NCBI GenBank assembly: GCA_016717105.1
Contig: JADKGF010000035.1
Coordinates: 1 to 41,654 of the forward strand
Source of the DNA: Saprospiraceae bacterium
Lineage (GTDB): Bacteria; Bacteroidota; Bacteroidia; Chitinophagales; Saprospiraceae
Length of the DNA: 41,654 bases
Direction: 5' to 3'
Shown: positions 16,624 through 26,454 of the stretch, piece after piece
Position numbering within the stretch: the stretch's first letter is position 1
Layout of the letters: the number at the start of each line of letters is the position of its first letter
Program-made: the position numbers and the translations under genes
Notes under the pieces: generated by a model
Seen by the model: only the letters and a program-made list of their open reading frames with translations
Database searches by the model: none
Told to the model about the DNA's origin: nothing

Positions 16624-19600
16624 ATGAAATCGGAGAAATTTACACTTACAAAACGCATAGGTTTTGATAGGTTTATCAAAATGAGTATGCTGTCAGCCTT
16701 GCTGACGATATGGTACTCCGGGCTTCAGGCTCAATGCCCTTTGGCATGTAACAACCTGGTCCAAGTATCCATGGATGAAGACTGTGTAGTCGAAATCACT
16801 CCTGACATGATGTTGGAAGGACAAGGTGTATCACCTGGTTGTACCTACATAGTTCAGGTTCTAAACACCAATGGTCAGCCACTGGCTGCACCGACAGGTA
16901 TCAACCCAAATACAGGACTGGCTTACACCGGTAACAATTGGGTCACTGTATCCAACGTAGGACAAACACTTCAAGTCAAGATTTGGCTTAGTAATGTCGG
17001 AGGTAACTCATGTTGGGGTACAATCAAAATCGAGGACAAATTGGCCCCAACCATTGTTTGTCCTGATCCTATCACCGTGGCTTGTTATGACCCACGCACA
17101 TTTGCAGCACCAGCAGCGTTTGACAATTGTAACGGAAGAGGTCTTATACAATTGCCATCTACTGCAGTCACCTTGCTTTCTGATGTAACCACAGACATGG
17201 AATGTGACGAAAGATTCAGAGCAATGAGAGTGATCCGTTATCAGGCAAAAGATGCCAGTGGTAACGTTTCCGCTATTTGCGAAAGAAAAATCTGGTACGA
17301 AAAAATCACGTTATCAGATGTTAAATTTCCGAAAAATTATGATGGTAGTGCTGGTAACAGACCTCACCTCCAATGTGATGGTGGATGGGCATGGAACGGG
17401 TATAAGACTGTCGCAAATGTACCATTCCCTACTGCAAACTGGGATGTAAATGGAAATGGATATCCAGATCCTGCTGAAACGGGAGCTCCGTATGTTGCTA
17501 ACAATCAGAACATTACTGGATTCATTACTGGATTCCGTGTTACAGCTACAGGACCTGCAGGTTGTGTACTTAACACAATTTTTACGCCTGACAAATTGGA
17601 TTATTATACTGGCTTAGGATGTCTTATAACAAGTTATAATTATGTAGATACATTCTATAATCCTATAGTCGGAACAAATAATATTTGTAAAATAAATACA
17701 ACATATAGCGATACAAGAATCGATATTTGTACTAAAAGCTTTAAAGTACTAAGATCTTGGACCGTTTTGGACTGGTGCTCAGGTAAATTGTCCACACAGT
17801 ATCAGATCATCAAAGTTGTAGACGATGAGCCACCAGTTGTTACTGCTCCTGCTGACTTAACTTCTTCTTTAGCACCAGGTACTTTGGTTGCTGGAATCAT
17901 TTCTGCTGATCCTTATTCGTGCACTGGTTCATGGGCAGTAAGGCCACCTGTTACCATTTCAGATTGTAATACAACAACTTGGACAGTTAAGTTTAAAAAA
18001 GCAGATTACTTAGGTGGTGATCCAGGCGACAGTGTGCCTTTCATCTCTACTGATGGTACCACAACAGTTACAGGTACATACCCTAATTTTGTGATCACAG
18101 GTTTACCTTTAGGAAGATCTTGGGTTCAATATATCGTAACAGATGCTTGTAACAACACAAGTACAGAAGCGACCACAGAGATCGATGTTTTTGATGTTAC
18201 TCCACCAGTACCAGTTTGTGATGAATTCACAGTAGTGACTTTATCTAATAATGGCTGGGCACATGTTTTTGCTGAAACTTTTGATGATGGAAGTCATGAC
18301 AACTGTACTGATGTAACTTTCTCTGTAAGAAGATTGACCGCTGGATGTGGGTCTAATGGATCTACAAATGAAGCAAGTAATCCGTTTGGTCCTTTTGTAC
18401 AGTTTTGTTGTGAAGATGTAGGAAAAGATGTTATGGTAGAATTAAGAGTCACGGATGCTTATGGTAATAAAAATTCTTGTATGGTTACTGTTACTACACA
18501 AGATAAAGTACCACCAGTTATTTTGACTTGCCCTGCAGATAAAACCATAAACTGTACAGATGCAGTAGTATTTGGTTTGCCTACATATTCTGATAACTGT
18601 TCTGCAACTATTAACAATCCACCTCAAGTAGGTACTATAAATAATTGTGGCGCTGGAACTTTAACCAAAACTTGGACAGTTACAGATAATGGTGGAAGAA
18701 CAGCATCATGTACCCAAACTATCACAGTTAGAAATACAACACCATACAATGGTCCTTCATCATGGCCGGTTTCGCCAAAAGAAGTTACAGGTTGTATGAA
18801 TGTAGATACAGATCCTGCAAAAACTGGATCTCCTGTGATCGGAAGCGGTTCATGTAGCCAAGTTGCATATACTTATGAAGATCAGATATTCCCATTTGTT
18901 GATGGAGTTTGCTTCAAGATATTGAGAAAGTGGACAGTTATTGACTGGTGTAAATTTTCACCAAATATAGCACCAAATGGTCAGGTTTATCCTACCGTTC
19001 CTACATCTTCAGTAAGTAGCCCAGCAGATTCATGGAAGATTAATACTTGGACATATACACAGATCATCAAAGTATCTGAAGATGTAAAACCAGTAATAAA
19101 TACTTGTTCTAAGGCTGATACTGATGCATTTGGCGACAACTGCAATGGTTATGTTGAACTTAAAAATACAGCCACTGACTGTACACCTGCAGCACAACTT
19201 CGTTGGACTTATACGATAGACACAAACAATGATAACGTTGGTCCACATATTACAGGTACGACAAATGATGCATCAGGTACATTTGCGGTAGGAACACACA
19301 AGATCACTTGGACAGTAGAAGATATGTGTGGAAATCAAGGTACTTGTAGCTATACATTCAGAGTATTGGACAAGAAGAAACCAACACCGTACTGTATATC
19401 TGAGTTAACCACTGTTATCATGCCTACAACAAACGGTATTGAAATTTGGGCAAAAGATTTTGACAAAGGTTCATCTGATAATTGTCCTTTAACAGGTTGT
19501 GGTTTAAAATATACTTTCAATGGATTTGTACCTCCAGTTTCTAACAATGAAGTATTGTTTAATAGCAATGGAACAGTGGTTGGAAATTGGCCTACAACAA

Positions 19601-21027
19601 ACGCATCTTTACTTGCAGGTTACGAAAGTGGATTATACCAAAGATGGTTGCCTTCGACTTGTTCTTCTGCAAAACTGTACACATGTAGCGACTTAGGTGC
19701 GAATGAAGAAGATATGAGTGTTTGGGATGTAGCTGGCAATACAGATTTTTGTACAGTAACGCTCAATGTTCAGGCAAACGGTACTGCTTGTGCAGGTTCA
19801 AGACTTGCTGGTAACATTGGTACTGAAGGAAACGATATGGTTCAAAACGTAACTGTTTCTCTTCAAAACATGAACAATAATGAATCTAAATCTCTGATTA
19901 CAGATGTCAATGGTGCGTACGAATTTATAGGAATGGCTGAAAATGCACCTTATAAAATCACTCCTGAAAAGAATACCGATCACTTGAATGGTATCTCTAC
20001 ACTTGACCTTGTAATGATGCAAAGACATATCTTAGGATTAAGCAATCTGAATTCAGCATTCAAATACAAAGCAGCTGACGTAAATAATGACAAAAAAATC
20101 TCAGCTTCTGACCTTGTTGAACTTAGAAAATTGATCTTAGGTATCTACACTGAGCTTCCTAACAATAAATCTTGGAGATTTGTGGATGAAGCAGCTAATC
20201 TTAGCGATTTCACCAAAGTGTTTGAAGCAAATGAATATAAGTACATAGACAATTTGAGCTCTTCTGTGATGGACAATAACTTCACCGCTGTAAAAGTCGG
20301 AGACGTCAACTCATCTGCAACTGTAAATGCTAATGACCCTACGACTGATACTAGATCAAGCAAAACACTTACTATGGCAACGGTTGAGCAATCTTACAAT
20401 GCAAGTGAAAGTGTTCAAATAGCAATCACAGCTGATAACTTTGACAATATCGCAGGTGCACAGTGGACATTCAATTTTGATAACAAAGCTTTGGCTTTCG
20501 AAAATGTGGTAGCTGGTGCATTAAGTTTGACAAATGACAATATCCACTTACAGAATGGTAAAATCGCATTCAGTTGGAATAACGAAAATGGATTAACCAT
20601 AGACAAAGATGTGGTACTATTTACCATAGATTTCAGAGCAATTACGAACAATACAATTTCAAATACTTTCAGTCTGACATCAGATATCACTAAAGCCGAA
20701 GCTTACACACATGACTTAAGTGAAATCAAATTGGGACTTACTTTCAGATCTGTTAATGCTGGTGAATTCGCCTTGGACCAAAACAATCCGAATCCATTCT
20801 CATCTACAACAGCAATCAGCTTTACTTTGCCAGAAGCAGGTGAAGCAACATTGAAAATCTTTGACATCACTGGAAAAACAATCAAGACCATCACAGGCCA
20901 GTATGCCAAAGGTGCAAATGAAGTTATCCTAAATGCTGATGATTTTTCTGCTCAAGGTGTTATGTTCTACGAACTTGAAAGTAAAGGGTTTAAAGCCACT
21001 AAAAAGATGATTTATCTTAATAAGTAG
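16624..21027 (+). CDS. Giant T9SS-secreted protein with HYR-like modules, dockerin, cohesin-like module and type A sorting domain
   Basis: 1467 aa. The signal peptide runs to about residue 37 (GLQA/QCPL). Residues 40-1050 form repeated HYR/Ig-like modules with recurring DxxPPVxxCP starts (DKLAPTIVCPD, DVTPPVPVCDE, DKVPPVILTCPAD), paired cysteines and DNC motifs. A carnitine/SdrD-like B-type module lies at about 1057-1118 (ITDVNGAYEFIGM). A dockerin type I-like region spans about 1119-1180 with two calcium loops (ISTLDLVMMQRHILGL and ADVNNDKKISASDLVELRKL). A cohesin-like beta module covers about 1249-1374 (VQIAITADNFDNIAGAQWTF). The T9SS type A sorting domain is at about 1379-1467 (NPNPFSSTTAISFTLPEAGE, GVMFYELES). 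The C-terminal signal implies export across the outer membrane and surface attachment or release. It is preceded by its own sigma-54-like promoter and followed by a strong terminator. Confidence 0.9.
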   Translation: MKSEKFTLTKRIGFDRFIKMSMLSALLTIWYSGLQAQCPLACNNLVQVSMDEDCVVEITPDMMLEGQGVSPGCTYIVQVLNTNGQPLAAPTGINPNTGLAYTGNNWVTVSNVGQTLQVKIWLSNVGGNSCWGTIKIEDKLAPTIVCPDPITVACYDPRTFAAPAAFDNCNGRGLIQLPSTAVTLLSDVTTDMECDERFRAMRVIRYQAKDASGNVSAICERKIWYEKITLSDVKFPKNYDGSAGNRPHLQCDGGWAWNGYKTVANVPFPTANWDVNGNGYPDPAETGAPYVANNQNITGFITGFRVTATGPAGCVLNTIFTPDKLDYYTGLGCLITSYNYVDTFYNPIVGTNNICKINTTYSDTRIDICTKSFKVLRSWTVLDWCSGKLSTQYQIIKVVDDEPPVVTAPADLTSSLAPGTLVAGIISADPYSCTGSWAVRPPVTISDCNTTTWTVKFKKADYLGGDPGDSVPFISTDGTTTVTGTYPNFVITGLPLGRSWVQYIVTDACNNTSTEATTEIDVFDVTPPVPVCDEFTVVTLSNNGWAHVFAETFDDGSHDNCTDVTFSVRRLTAGCGSNGSTNEASNPFGPFVQFCCEDVGKDVMVELRVTDAYGNKNSCMVTVTTQDKVPPVILTCPADKTINCTDAVVFGLPTYSDNCSATINNPPQVGTINNCGAGTLTKTWTVTDNGGRTASCTQTITVRNTTPYNGPSSWPVSPKEVTGCMNVDTDPAKTGSPVIGSGSCSQVAYTYEDQIFPFVDGVCFKILRKWTVIDWCKFSPNIAPNGQVYPTVPTSSVSSPADSWKINTWTYTQIIKVSEDVKPVINTCSKADTDAFGDNCNGYVELKNTATDCTPAAQLRWTYTIDTNNDNVGPHITGTTNDASGTFAVGTHKITWTVEDMCGNQGTCSYTFRVLDKKKPTPYCISELTTVIMPTTNGIEIWAKDFDKGSSDNCPLTGCGLKYTFNGFVPPVSNNEVLFNSNGTVVGNWPTTNASLLAGYESGLYQRWLPSTCSSAKLYTCSDLGANEEDMSVWDVAGNTDFCTVTLNVQANGTACAGSRLAGNIGTEGNDMVQNVTVSLQNMNNNESKSLITDVNGAYEFIGMAENAPYKITPEKNTDHLNGISTLDLVMMQRHILGLSNLNSAFKYKAADVNNDKKISASDLVELRKLILGIYTELPNNKSWRFVDEAANLSDFTKVFEANEYKYIDNLSSSVMDNNFTAVKVGDVNSSATVNANDPTTDTRSSKTLTMATVEQSYNASESVQIAITADNFDNIAGAQWTFNFDNKALAFENVVAGALSLTNDNIHLQNGKIAFSWNNENGLTIDKDVVLFTIDFRAITNNTISNTFSLTSDITKAEAYTHDLSEIKLGLTFRSVNAGEFALDQNNPNPFSSTTAISFTLPEAGEATLKIFDITGKTIKTITGQYAKGANEVILNADDFSAQGVMFYELESKGFKATKKMIYLNK

Positions 21028-21055
21028 ATTTAACCTATAAACCAAAAATATTCGA

Positions 21056-21089
21056 AAAGTCCGAATGCGTAATGCATTCGGGCTTTTTT
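21056..21089. terminator. Intrinsic terminator between convergent genes
   Basis: Stem CCGAATGC (21061-21068) / GCATTCGG (21074-21081) with a 5-base loop, extended by a G-T wobble and further G-C and A-T pairs, then a T-run. It lies between the stop at 21027 (+) and the stop at 21143 (-). An A-run on the left side lets it serve the minus gene too. Confidence 0.85.
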
Positions 21090-21142
21090 CGTTATACAAA
21101 GATGCCTAATTTATATAAGCTTATACTTTTTACTTTACAAAA

Positions 21143-23614
21143 CTATCCTTGGGTATATAATCTTTTTATTCTTGTAGAGATTCTGCAAAGGATTTCATAA
21201 GGTATTGTTTGACAAACATCTGCGAGAATTTCGATAGGTTTACTTTTGCCAAAAATTTCTACTTCATCACCTATTTTTATGCTTGTATTATTTCCAATAT
21301 TTACCAATGAAAGATCCATACAAACATTACCTATCAAAGGATATTCTTTTCCTCGGATATTGACACAAAATTTGCCATTACCCGCTATTCGCATCAATCC
21401 ATCAGCATAACCCATATTGATGACGGCTATCCTACTATCTTCGGTGAGTTTACCTCGTCGATTATAACCGACTTCTTCCGATTTTACGACATTTTTGATT
21501 TGAACTATACTAGCTTTTAAGGTATGAACTTTTTCGAGCTTGTCTGCAAACTGGCCCGTACTGTCAATCCCATACAAACCCAAACCAAGCCGCACCATGT
21601 CAAAATGGTATTGTGGAAACCTGATAATTCCGGCACTATTGAGTATGTGTTTCATCGGTTTATACCCGATACCTTGCGCGATCCTATCATATGCTTCATT
21701 CAATCTTACCACTTGTCTATGTGTAAAATCATCATCATCAGGATCTTCACTACTGCTTAAGTGGCTAAAAATGGACTTTACTTTGAGCTGTGATCTATAT
21801 TCAGACAATATTTGTATCATGGGTAGGATTTCATCCTTACTGAATCCAAGGCGATGCATTCCTGTATCCATTTTGATGTGAATATTAAGTGTCGAGCTAG
21901 TTTCTCTTGACAAAAAAGTAGTGATATCCTCCAATTGTTCTAAGCAATAGACTTCTGGTTCCAGATTGTATTTTGTCATTTCTAGTACACCATTTCTATC
22001 TGGATTTAGGATTATAATCGGAATCTGAATACCTGATTTTCTGAGTTGAATGCCTTCGTCAATAAATGCGACAGCTAGATATGGTACTTTTTTGAATTCT
22101 AAAAATTTGGCCAATTCTTCACTGCCACTGCCATAAGCTGAAGCTTTAATGACGACAATAATTTGTGTTTCGGATTTTAAATGTTTAGAAAATACACCCA
22201 AATTATGCTCTACTGCTTGAAGATCAGTCTCCAGCGTCGCAGTATGGCCTTTATCTGAAAGTGCGTGAATGACTTTCTCTAATTGAAACGAACGTGCTCC
22301 TTTTACCAATATCGCTTTTTGATATATATCAATTGTCGAAATCTCTTTAAGAAGCTGATCAGTATTTTCATAAGCTTGGAACTGGACTTTATCTCCCAAA
22401 AACTTGGAAATTTCTGCTACACCTTTTCCTACCGCAATTACTTCTTGTATTTGATGGTTCTGTATTTGGTTGGCCAATTGTAGATTTAATTGCTCAGGTG
22501 TCAATCCTGTTTGCATAAAATCTGAAAGGATGACCATTTTCTCTCTTTGACCAGCTTGCTGAGATAAAAATTCAATAGCTATCTTAAAAGACTGTAAATC
22601 TGCATTATAGGTATCATTTATCAAAATACTTCCTTGAATACCATTCTTCATTTCGAGCCTCATTGGAATATTCTGAAGGCGCTTCATTCCAGTTTCGATT
22701 GACTCAAAATTGTATCCCAACAGCAGCAAAAACGCTACACAATGCAGCGCATTTTCGATGGAAGCAACATCCGTAAATGGAATATGAATGGTATTTAGTT
22801 TTTCTTGAAATAAGATGTCTATCCGTGAATCATGGCTTGTAGTTATTACATCTAAAATTTGAAAAAGTGTAGCATCAGCACTTTTGCCCCAACTCAAAAG
22901 ATTTCTATCACCAAATTTATGTTTTATTGCATTACTGACTTCAATATTGTCCGCATTAAAAATGATTGTTTTCTCATCCTTAAAAAGTATAAGTTTTTCA
23001 GCCAGTTTGGTCGCTTGGTCTTCAAATCCTTCATTATGCGCATCACCCAAAGTCGTAAATATTCCGATATCTGGTCTGATAATCTTTTGCAATGCTTCCA
23101 TCTCATGCGGCCGAGAGATTCCCGCTTCGAAGATACCCAGTTGGTCTCCTTCTTTTATTTGCCAAACAGATAGAGGTACACCTGTCTGCGAATTATAACT
23201 CTTCGGACTTTTTACTACTTGTCTGTCATTGATGAGTTGATATAACCATTCTTTGATTGTCGTCTTACCATTGCTTCCAGTTATTCCTAAAATAGGAAAA
23301 TCAAATTGCTGTCTGTGATAAGCAGCCAAGTTTTGTAACGCTATTAAAGTGTTATCAACAATATAAAAATTAAGGTCTTGTCTATCAGTTAGATATACTT
23401 TACTAACCACAAAATTTCTTATGCCCGACTCAATCGCATCTTTGATAAAATCATGACCATCGTGCATGCTTCCACTCAAAGCGAAATATAGTGTTTCCTT
23501 TGGTTGTACTATCTTTCTGGTATCCATTTCTAAATACCGAATCGTAGCATCAGGATCCACAAGATACTTGGCGTCGCTGCCAATAATTTTGGCTATTTCA
23601 GATGCTTTATACAT
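21143..23614 (-). CDS. murF-alr: Bifunctional MurF ligase / alanine racemase fusion
   Basis: 823 aa with two enzymes. Residues 1-450 are MurF (UDP-MurNAc-tripeptide:D-Ala-D-Ala ligase), with the ATP loop GITGSNGKTT at 110-119 and the ENALHCVAF and NDTYNADLQS motifs of the Mur ligases. Residues 460-823 are alanine racemase, with the PLP lysine at about K490 in VVIKASAYGSG, DTGMHRLGF, the catalytic tyrosine region GYADGLMR and the NVCMD motif. The first part adds D-Ala-D-Ala to the peptidoglycan precursor, and the second makes the D-alanine it needs. This fusion is a known Bacteroidota arrangement. It starts 15 bases after purD ends, so the two genes are probably co-transcribed. Both active sites look complete. 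Confidence 0.93.
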   Translation of the reverse strand: MYKASEIAKIIGSDAKYLVDPDATIRYLEMDTRKIVQPKETLYFALSGSMHDGHDFIKDAIESGIRNFVVSKVYLTDRQDLNFYIVDNTLIALQNLAAYHRQQFDFPILGITGSNGKTTIKEWLYQLINDRQVVKSPKSYNSQTGVPLSVWQIKEGDQLGIFEAGISRPHEMEALQKIIRPDIGIFTTLGDAHNEGFEDQATKLAEKLILFKDEKTIIFNADNIEVSNAIKHKFGDRNLLSWGKSADATLFQILDVITTSHDSRIDILFQEKLNTIHIPFTDVASIENALHCVAFLLLLGYNFESIETGMKRLQNIPMRLEMKNGIQGSILINDTYNADLQSFKIAIEFLSQQAGQREKMVILSDFMQTGLTPEQLNLQLANQIQNHQIQEVIAVGKGVAEISKFLGDKVQFQAYENTDQLLKEISTIDIYQKAILVKGARSFQLEKVIHALSDKGHTATLETDLQAVEHNLGVFSKHLKSETQIIVVIKASAYGSGSEELAKFLEFKKVPYLAVAFIDEGIQLRKSGIQIPIIILNPDRNGVLEMTKYNLEPEVYCLEQLEDITTFLSRETSSTLNIHIKMDTGMHRLGFSKDEILPMIQILSEYRSQLKVKSIFSHLSSSEDPDDDDFTHRQVVRLNEAYDRIAQGIGYKPMKHILNSAGIIRFPQYHFDMVRLGLGLYGIDSTGQFADKLEKVHTLKASIVQIKNVVKSEEVGYNRRGKLTEDSRIAVINMGYADGLMRIAGNGKFCVNIRGKEYPLIGNVCMDLSLVNIGNNTSIKIGDEVEIFGKSKPIEILADVCQTIPYEILCRISTRIKRLYTQG

Positions 23615-23629
23615 AAAAATCGATCATTT

Positions 23630-24895
23630 TTATAAATCAAATCCTATGTCTCGACGAAAATATTTTCCTTCAAAATGGATTTTTTCGGCATTTTTCAGCG
23701 ATATACGAATTGCCTCTTGAAAATTTTCTGCCACTGAAGTAATCGCCATTACCCGGCCACCGGAAGTCAAAATATCTCCATCTTTTTCTGTTGTACCCGC
23801 ATGAAATACGATACTATCTTGCACGTCATCTACACCCGTGATTCGTTTGTATTTTTCAAAATCACCAGGATAGCCACCTGAGACCAGCATTATTGTTGCT
23901 GCCGATTGCGATGAAAATGTTAGTTTTTTCCCTTCAAGTTTTTTCGAAATGGCATCTTGAAATACTTCCACCAAGTCATCTTCTATCCTTGGTATCACCA
24001 CTTCTGTTTCAGGATCTCCCATTCTACAATTGTATTCTATCACAAATGGTTCGTTTCCAACTTTGATTAGCCCAAAAAAGACAAATCCAGTATAGTCCAT
24101 ATTTTCGGATTTGATGCCTTCAATAGTTGGCGTTACGATCTTGTTTATTACTTTTTGCCACAATGTATCATCAACAAATGGTACAGGTGAGATGGCGCCC
24201 ATTCCTCCAGTATTGAGACCTGTATCACCTTCACCGATCTTTTTATAATCCTTGGCTTCTGGCAACAATACATAATGCTGTCCATCAGTTAAAGCAAAAA
24301 CAGAAAACTCGATGCCATCTAAAAATTCTTCAATGACAACTTTGGAAGACGCAGCACCAAATTTACCCGAAAGCATTGCACGTAATTCTTCTTTGGCTTC
24401 ATCCAAATCGTTCAAGATGACTACACCTTTTCCTGCGGCAAGTCCATCAGCTTTGAGTACATAAGGACTAGCCAAAGTATCCAAAAAAGCAAATCCTGCT
24501 TCGATATTTTCAGTCGTTACTTCTAGGTATCCTGCTGTAGGAATATGATATTTTTTCATAAAACTTTTGGCAAAAGCTTTGCTTCCTTCTAGCTGGGCAG
24601 CAAAAGCATCAGGGCCTATCACGCCTATGTGTTTTGTTTCTTCGCTGCGAAAAGCATCAGTAATCCCTTCTACCAATGGCGCTTCAGGACCAACTACGAG
24701 CATATCCATCTTATTGTTAAGACAAAACTGCTTAACTGAAGCAATATCTGTCACTTGAATTGGTACATTTATCCCAAATTGTGCAGTGCCAGGATTACCG
24801 GGTGCTATGAAGAGTTGCTTACAACGTTTGCTTTCGGATATTTTTTTTGCGAAAGCATGTTCTCTCCCACCCGATCCTAATATAAGTATATTCAT
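23630..24895 (-). CDS. purD: Phosphoribosylamine-glycine ligase (GAR synthetase)
   Basis: 421 aa, the normal length. It starts with the PurD signature MNILILGSGGREHAFA and continues with APGNPGTA, the ATP-grasp core (YVLKADGLAAGKGVVI at about 145-160) and the metal and ATP site EYNCRMGDPETEV at about 283-295. It catalyses the second step of purine synthesis, joining glycine to phosphoribosylamine. It is the first gene of the purD/murF-alr pair. A minus-strand TATTTTTG element (24921-24928) precedes it by 25 bases. Confidence 0.95.
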   Translation of the reverse strand: MNILILGSGGREHAFAKKISESKRCKQLFIAPGNPGTAQFGINVPIQVTDIASVKQFCLNNKMDMLVVGPEAPLVEGITDAFRSEETKHIGVIGPDAFAAQLEGSKAFAKSFMKKYHIPTAGYLEVTTENIEAGFAFLDTLASPYVLKADGLAAGKGVVILNDLDEAKEELRAMLSGKFGAASSKVVIEEFLDGIEFSVFALTDGQHYVLLPEAKDYKKIGEGDTGLNTGGMGAISPVPFVDDTLWQKVINKIVTPTIEGIKSENMDYTGFVFFGLIKVGNEPFVIEYNCRMGDPETEVVIPRIEDDLVEVFQDAISKKLEGKKLTFSSQSAATIMLVSGGYPGDFEKYKRITGVDDVQDSIVFHAGTTEKDGDILTSGGRVMAITSVAENFQEAIRISLKNAEKIHFEGKYFRRDIGFDL

Positions 24896-24920
24896 TTTGG
24901 TTTTTTAAAATTCGAGAATG

Positions 24921-24928
24921 CAAAAATA
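24921..24928 (-). promoter_or_regulatory. -7 promoter element of the purD/murF-alr unit
   Basis: Minus strand TATTTTTG, an exact TAnnTTTG match, 25 bases before the purD ATG. A TTTG on the minus strand at 24952-24955 lies 23 bases further up, longer than usual, so only the -7 box is firm. Confidence 0.4.
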
Positions 24929-24998
24929 ACAGGATTAATTATTTATGTTGCCAAAAAGCTAGTTATATATGCTAAGATAATTCCGTATGTACCCGATT

Positions 24999-25775
24999 TT
25001 AGATTTTATTTAGCCCGTTTTTACAGACGATCGAACCGATTTGCATCTTTGCAGCTAACTGCTTTTTACCCGTTTCTACATCCATATTATTGTAATTTTC
25101 TTTGTGATGCAGATGAAACTGAATTGCCGCAAATCGTATGGAATATAATTTCAAGCCTTTTGCCAACAATCGCCATTCAATATCGACGTCCTCACCTACT
25201 CCTGCAGTTACATAATCTTCGTCAAAACCATTGATATCTATCAGATGTTGCTTTGCCACACACCAGTTGTGTCCCCAGATACCTTTTGATCTCTCTTGTC
25301 TTATAAAAGGTAGGTAAAACATATACTTTACTCGCCTTGAATCTGAACCAAAAATTTTAAAAAAATTAAGCATTTTCAGATCTTTTGAAGCGTACAATTT
25401 TTCAGTAAAAATTGGCCCAAGCATGACTCTTCGACCAAAACAAATAGCATTATGTTGCATCCATTTGTCATAAGCCTTCACCATGTGCTTGTGCGGAACA
25501 CAATCGCCATCGACAAATAAAATATATGTACTAGTGGCAGCTTTCAGCGCTAAATTGAGCGTAGCATTTTTTGTAAAACCATTATCCTTAGCTTGATAGA
25601 CATGTTTTATTCTATCTTTTAATAAACTGGAAGACAAAAATTGAAATTCGCTCCTGACATCATCTTCTGCAATGATTACTTCAAAATCTTGAAAAGTCTG
25701 ATTTTCAAGTGCCTTTATTATCAATTCCAAGGCTGTTTGATTTTTATAATATGCAATAACTACAGAAAACTTCAT
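24999..25775 (-). CDS. GT2-family glycosyltransferase (GT-A fold)
   Basis: 258 aa. It starts with the GT2 nucleotide-binding strand MKFSVVIAYYKNQTALELII and continues with FEVIIAEDD, the DxD-type motif FVDGDCVPH at about 93-101, and the acceptor-side region GFDEDYVTAGVGEDVDIEWR (the ED motif with D/E for base catalysis). A C-terminal Glyco_transf_7-like segment fits WGHNWCVAKQHL. It transfers a sugar to an unknown acceptor. The gene stands alone downstream of a TATATTTG promoter element (25853-25860) and 104 bases from the purD start region. Confidence 0.85.
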   Translation of the reverse strand: MKFSVVIAYYKNQTALELIIKALENQTFQDFEVIIAEDDVRSEFQFLSSSLLKDRIKHVYQAKDNGFTKNATLNLALKAATSTYILFVDGDCVPHKHMVKAYDKWMQHNAICFGRRVMLGPIFTEKLYASKDLKMLNFFKIFGSDSRRVKYMFYLPFIRQERSKGIWGHNWCVAKQHLIDINGFDEDYVTAGVGEDVDIEWRLLAKGLKLYSIRFAAIQFHLHHKENYNNMDVETGKKQLAAKMQIGSIVCKNGLNKI

Positions 25776-25852
25776 TCCCTTATTTTTTTAAAAAACACCT
25801 TGATATATAACAAAATTTTCTGACTTTGTTTAGAATATGGTTTCAATTCATG

Positions 25853-25860
25853 CAAATATA
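25853..25860 (-). promoter_or_regulatory. -7 promoter element of the GT2 gene
   Basis: Minus strand TATATTTG, an exact TAnnTTTG match, about 78 bases before the start at 25775. No clear -33 box is seen. Confidence 0.4.
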
Positions 25861-25894
25861 GTAACCTAAAGTGAAATATCATATTTGCTTGAAT

Positions 25895-25902
25895 TAACTT
25901 TG
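25895..25902 (+). promoter_or_regulatory. -7 promoter element of the gamma-carbonic anhydrase-like gene
   Basis: TAACTTTG followed by C, an exact consensus match, 22 bases before ATG 25924. It overlaps an upstream in-frame TTG (25885), which is therefore unlikely to be the start. Confidence 0.5.
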
Positions 25903-25923
25903 CATCCAACAAAACATGTATGT

Positions 25924-26439
25924 ATGGCGCTTATAAAACCTGTTAATGGTAAATCTCCGATTTTTGGTGATAATTGTTATCTAGCAGAAAATGCTACAAT
26001 CGTAGGTGACGTGGTGACTGGTGACAATTGCAGTATTTGGTTTAATGCTGTGCTGAGAGGCGATGTCAACTATATCAAACTAGGTAATAAAGTCAACGTA
26101 CAGGATGGCGCTGTAATACATTGCACATACAAAAAATATCCTACAAACATAGGAAACAACGTATCAATAGGACATAATGCCATTGTACACGGTTGTACCA
26201 TTCATGACAATGTACTCATCGGTATGGGCGCAATCGTTATGGATAATTGTATAGTAGAGTCCAATACCATTATAGCGGCAGGATCTGTCGTTACCCAAAA
26301 TACACACATAGAATCTGGAACTATCTATGCTGGTATTCCTGCAAAAAAAATAAAAGACATTAGTCAAGAACTTACATCAGGTGAAATAAACCGGATAGCC
26401 GACAATTATGTGATGTATTCGTCTTGGTTTAAGGAATAA
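25924..26439 (+). CDS. Gamma-carbonic anhydrase family protein (left-handed beta-helix)
   Basis: 171 aa from ATG 25924, preferred because the -7 element lies just upstream. Hexapeptide-repeat sequence runs through most of the protein, with the family landmarks NCSIWFNAVLRGDVNYIKLG, NVQDGAVIHC, the zinc-type His residues in SIGHNAIVHGCTI, and GMGAIVMDNC. The C-terminal helix is DNYVMYSSWF. Homologues include YrdA/PaaY and Cam-like proteins; many are trimeric metal-binding proteins whose carbonic anhydrase activity has not been shown. It converges with gldB, the stop codons being 16 bases apart. Confidence 0.9.
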   Translation: MALIKPVNGKSPIFGDNCYLAENATIVGDVVTGDNCSIWFNAVLRGDVNYIKLGNKVNVQDGAVIHCTYKKYPTNIGNNVSIGHNAIVHGCTIHDNVLIGMGAIVMDNCIVESNTIIAAGSVVTQNTHIESGTIYAGIPAKKIKDISQELTSGEINRIADNYVMYSSWFKE

Positions 26440-26454
26440 TATAGCTTGCTTCGT

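Noticed and set aside
21524..21881. Antisense open frames inside murF-alr
   Set aside because: They are unnamed frames opposite a well-supported enzyme, with no family features or promoter.
22859..23198. Two antisense open frames of about 104 aa inside murF-alr
   Set aside because: They overlap each other and the MurF coding sequence and read as reverse-frame shadows.
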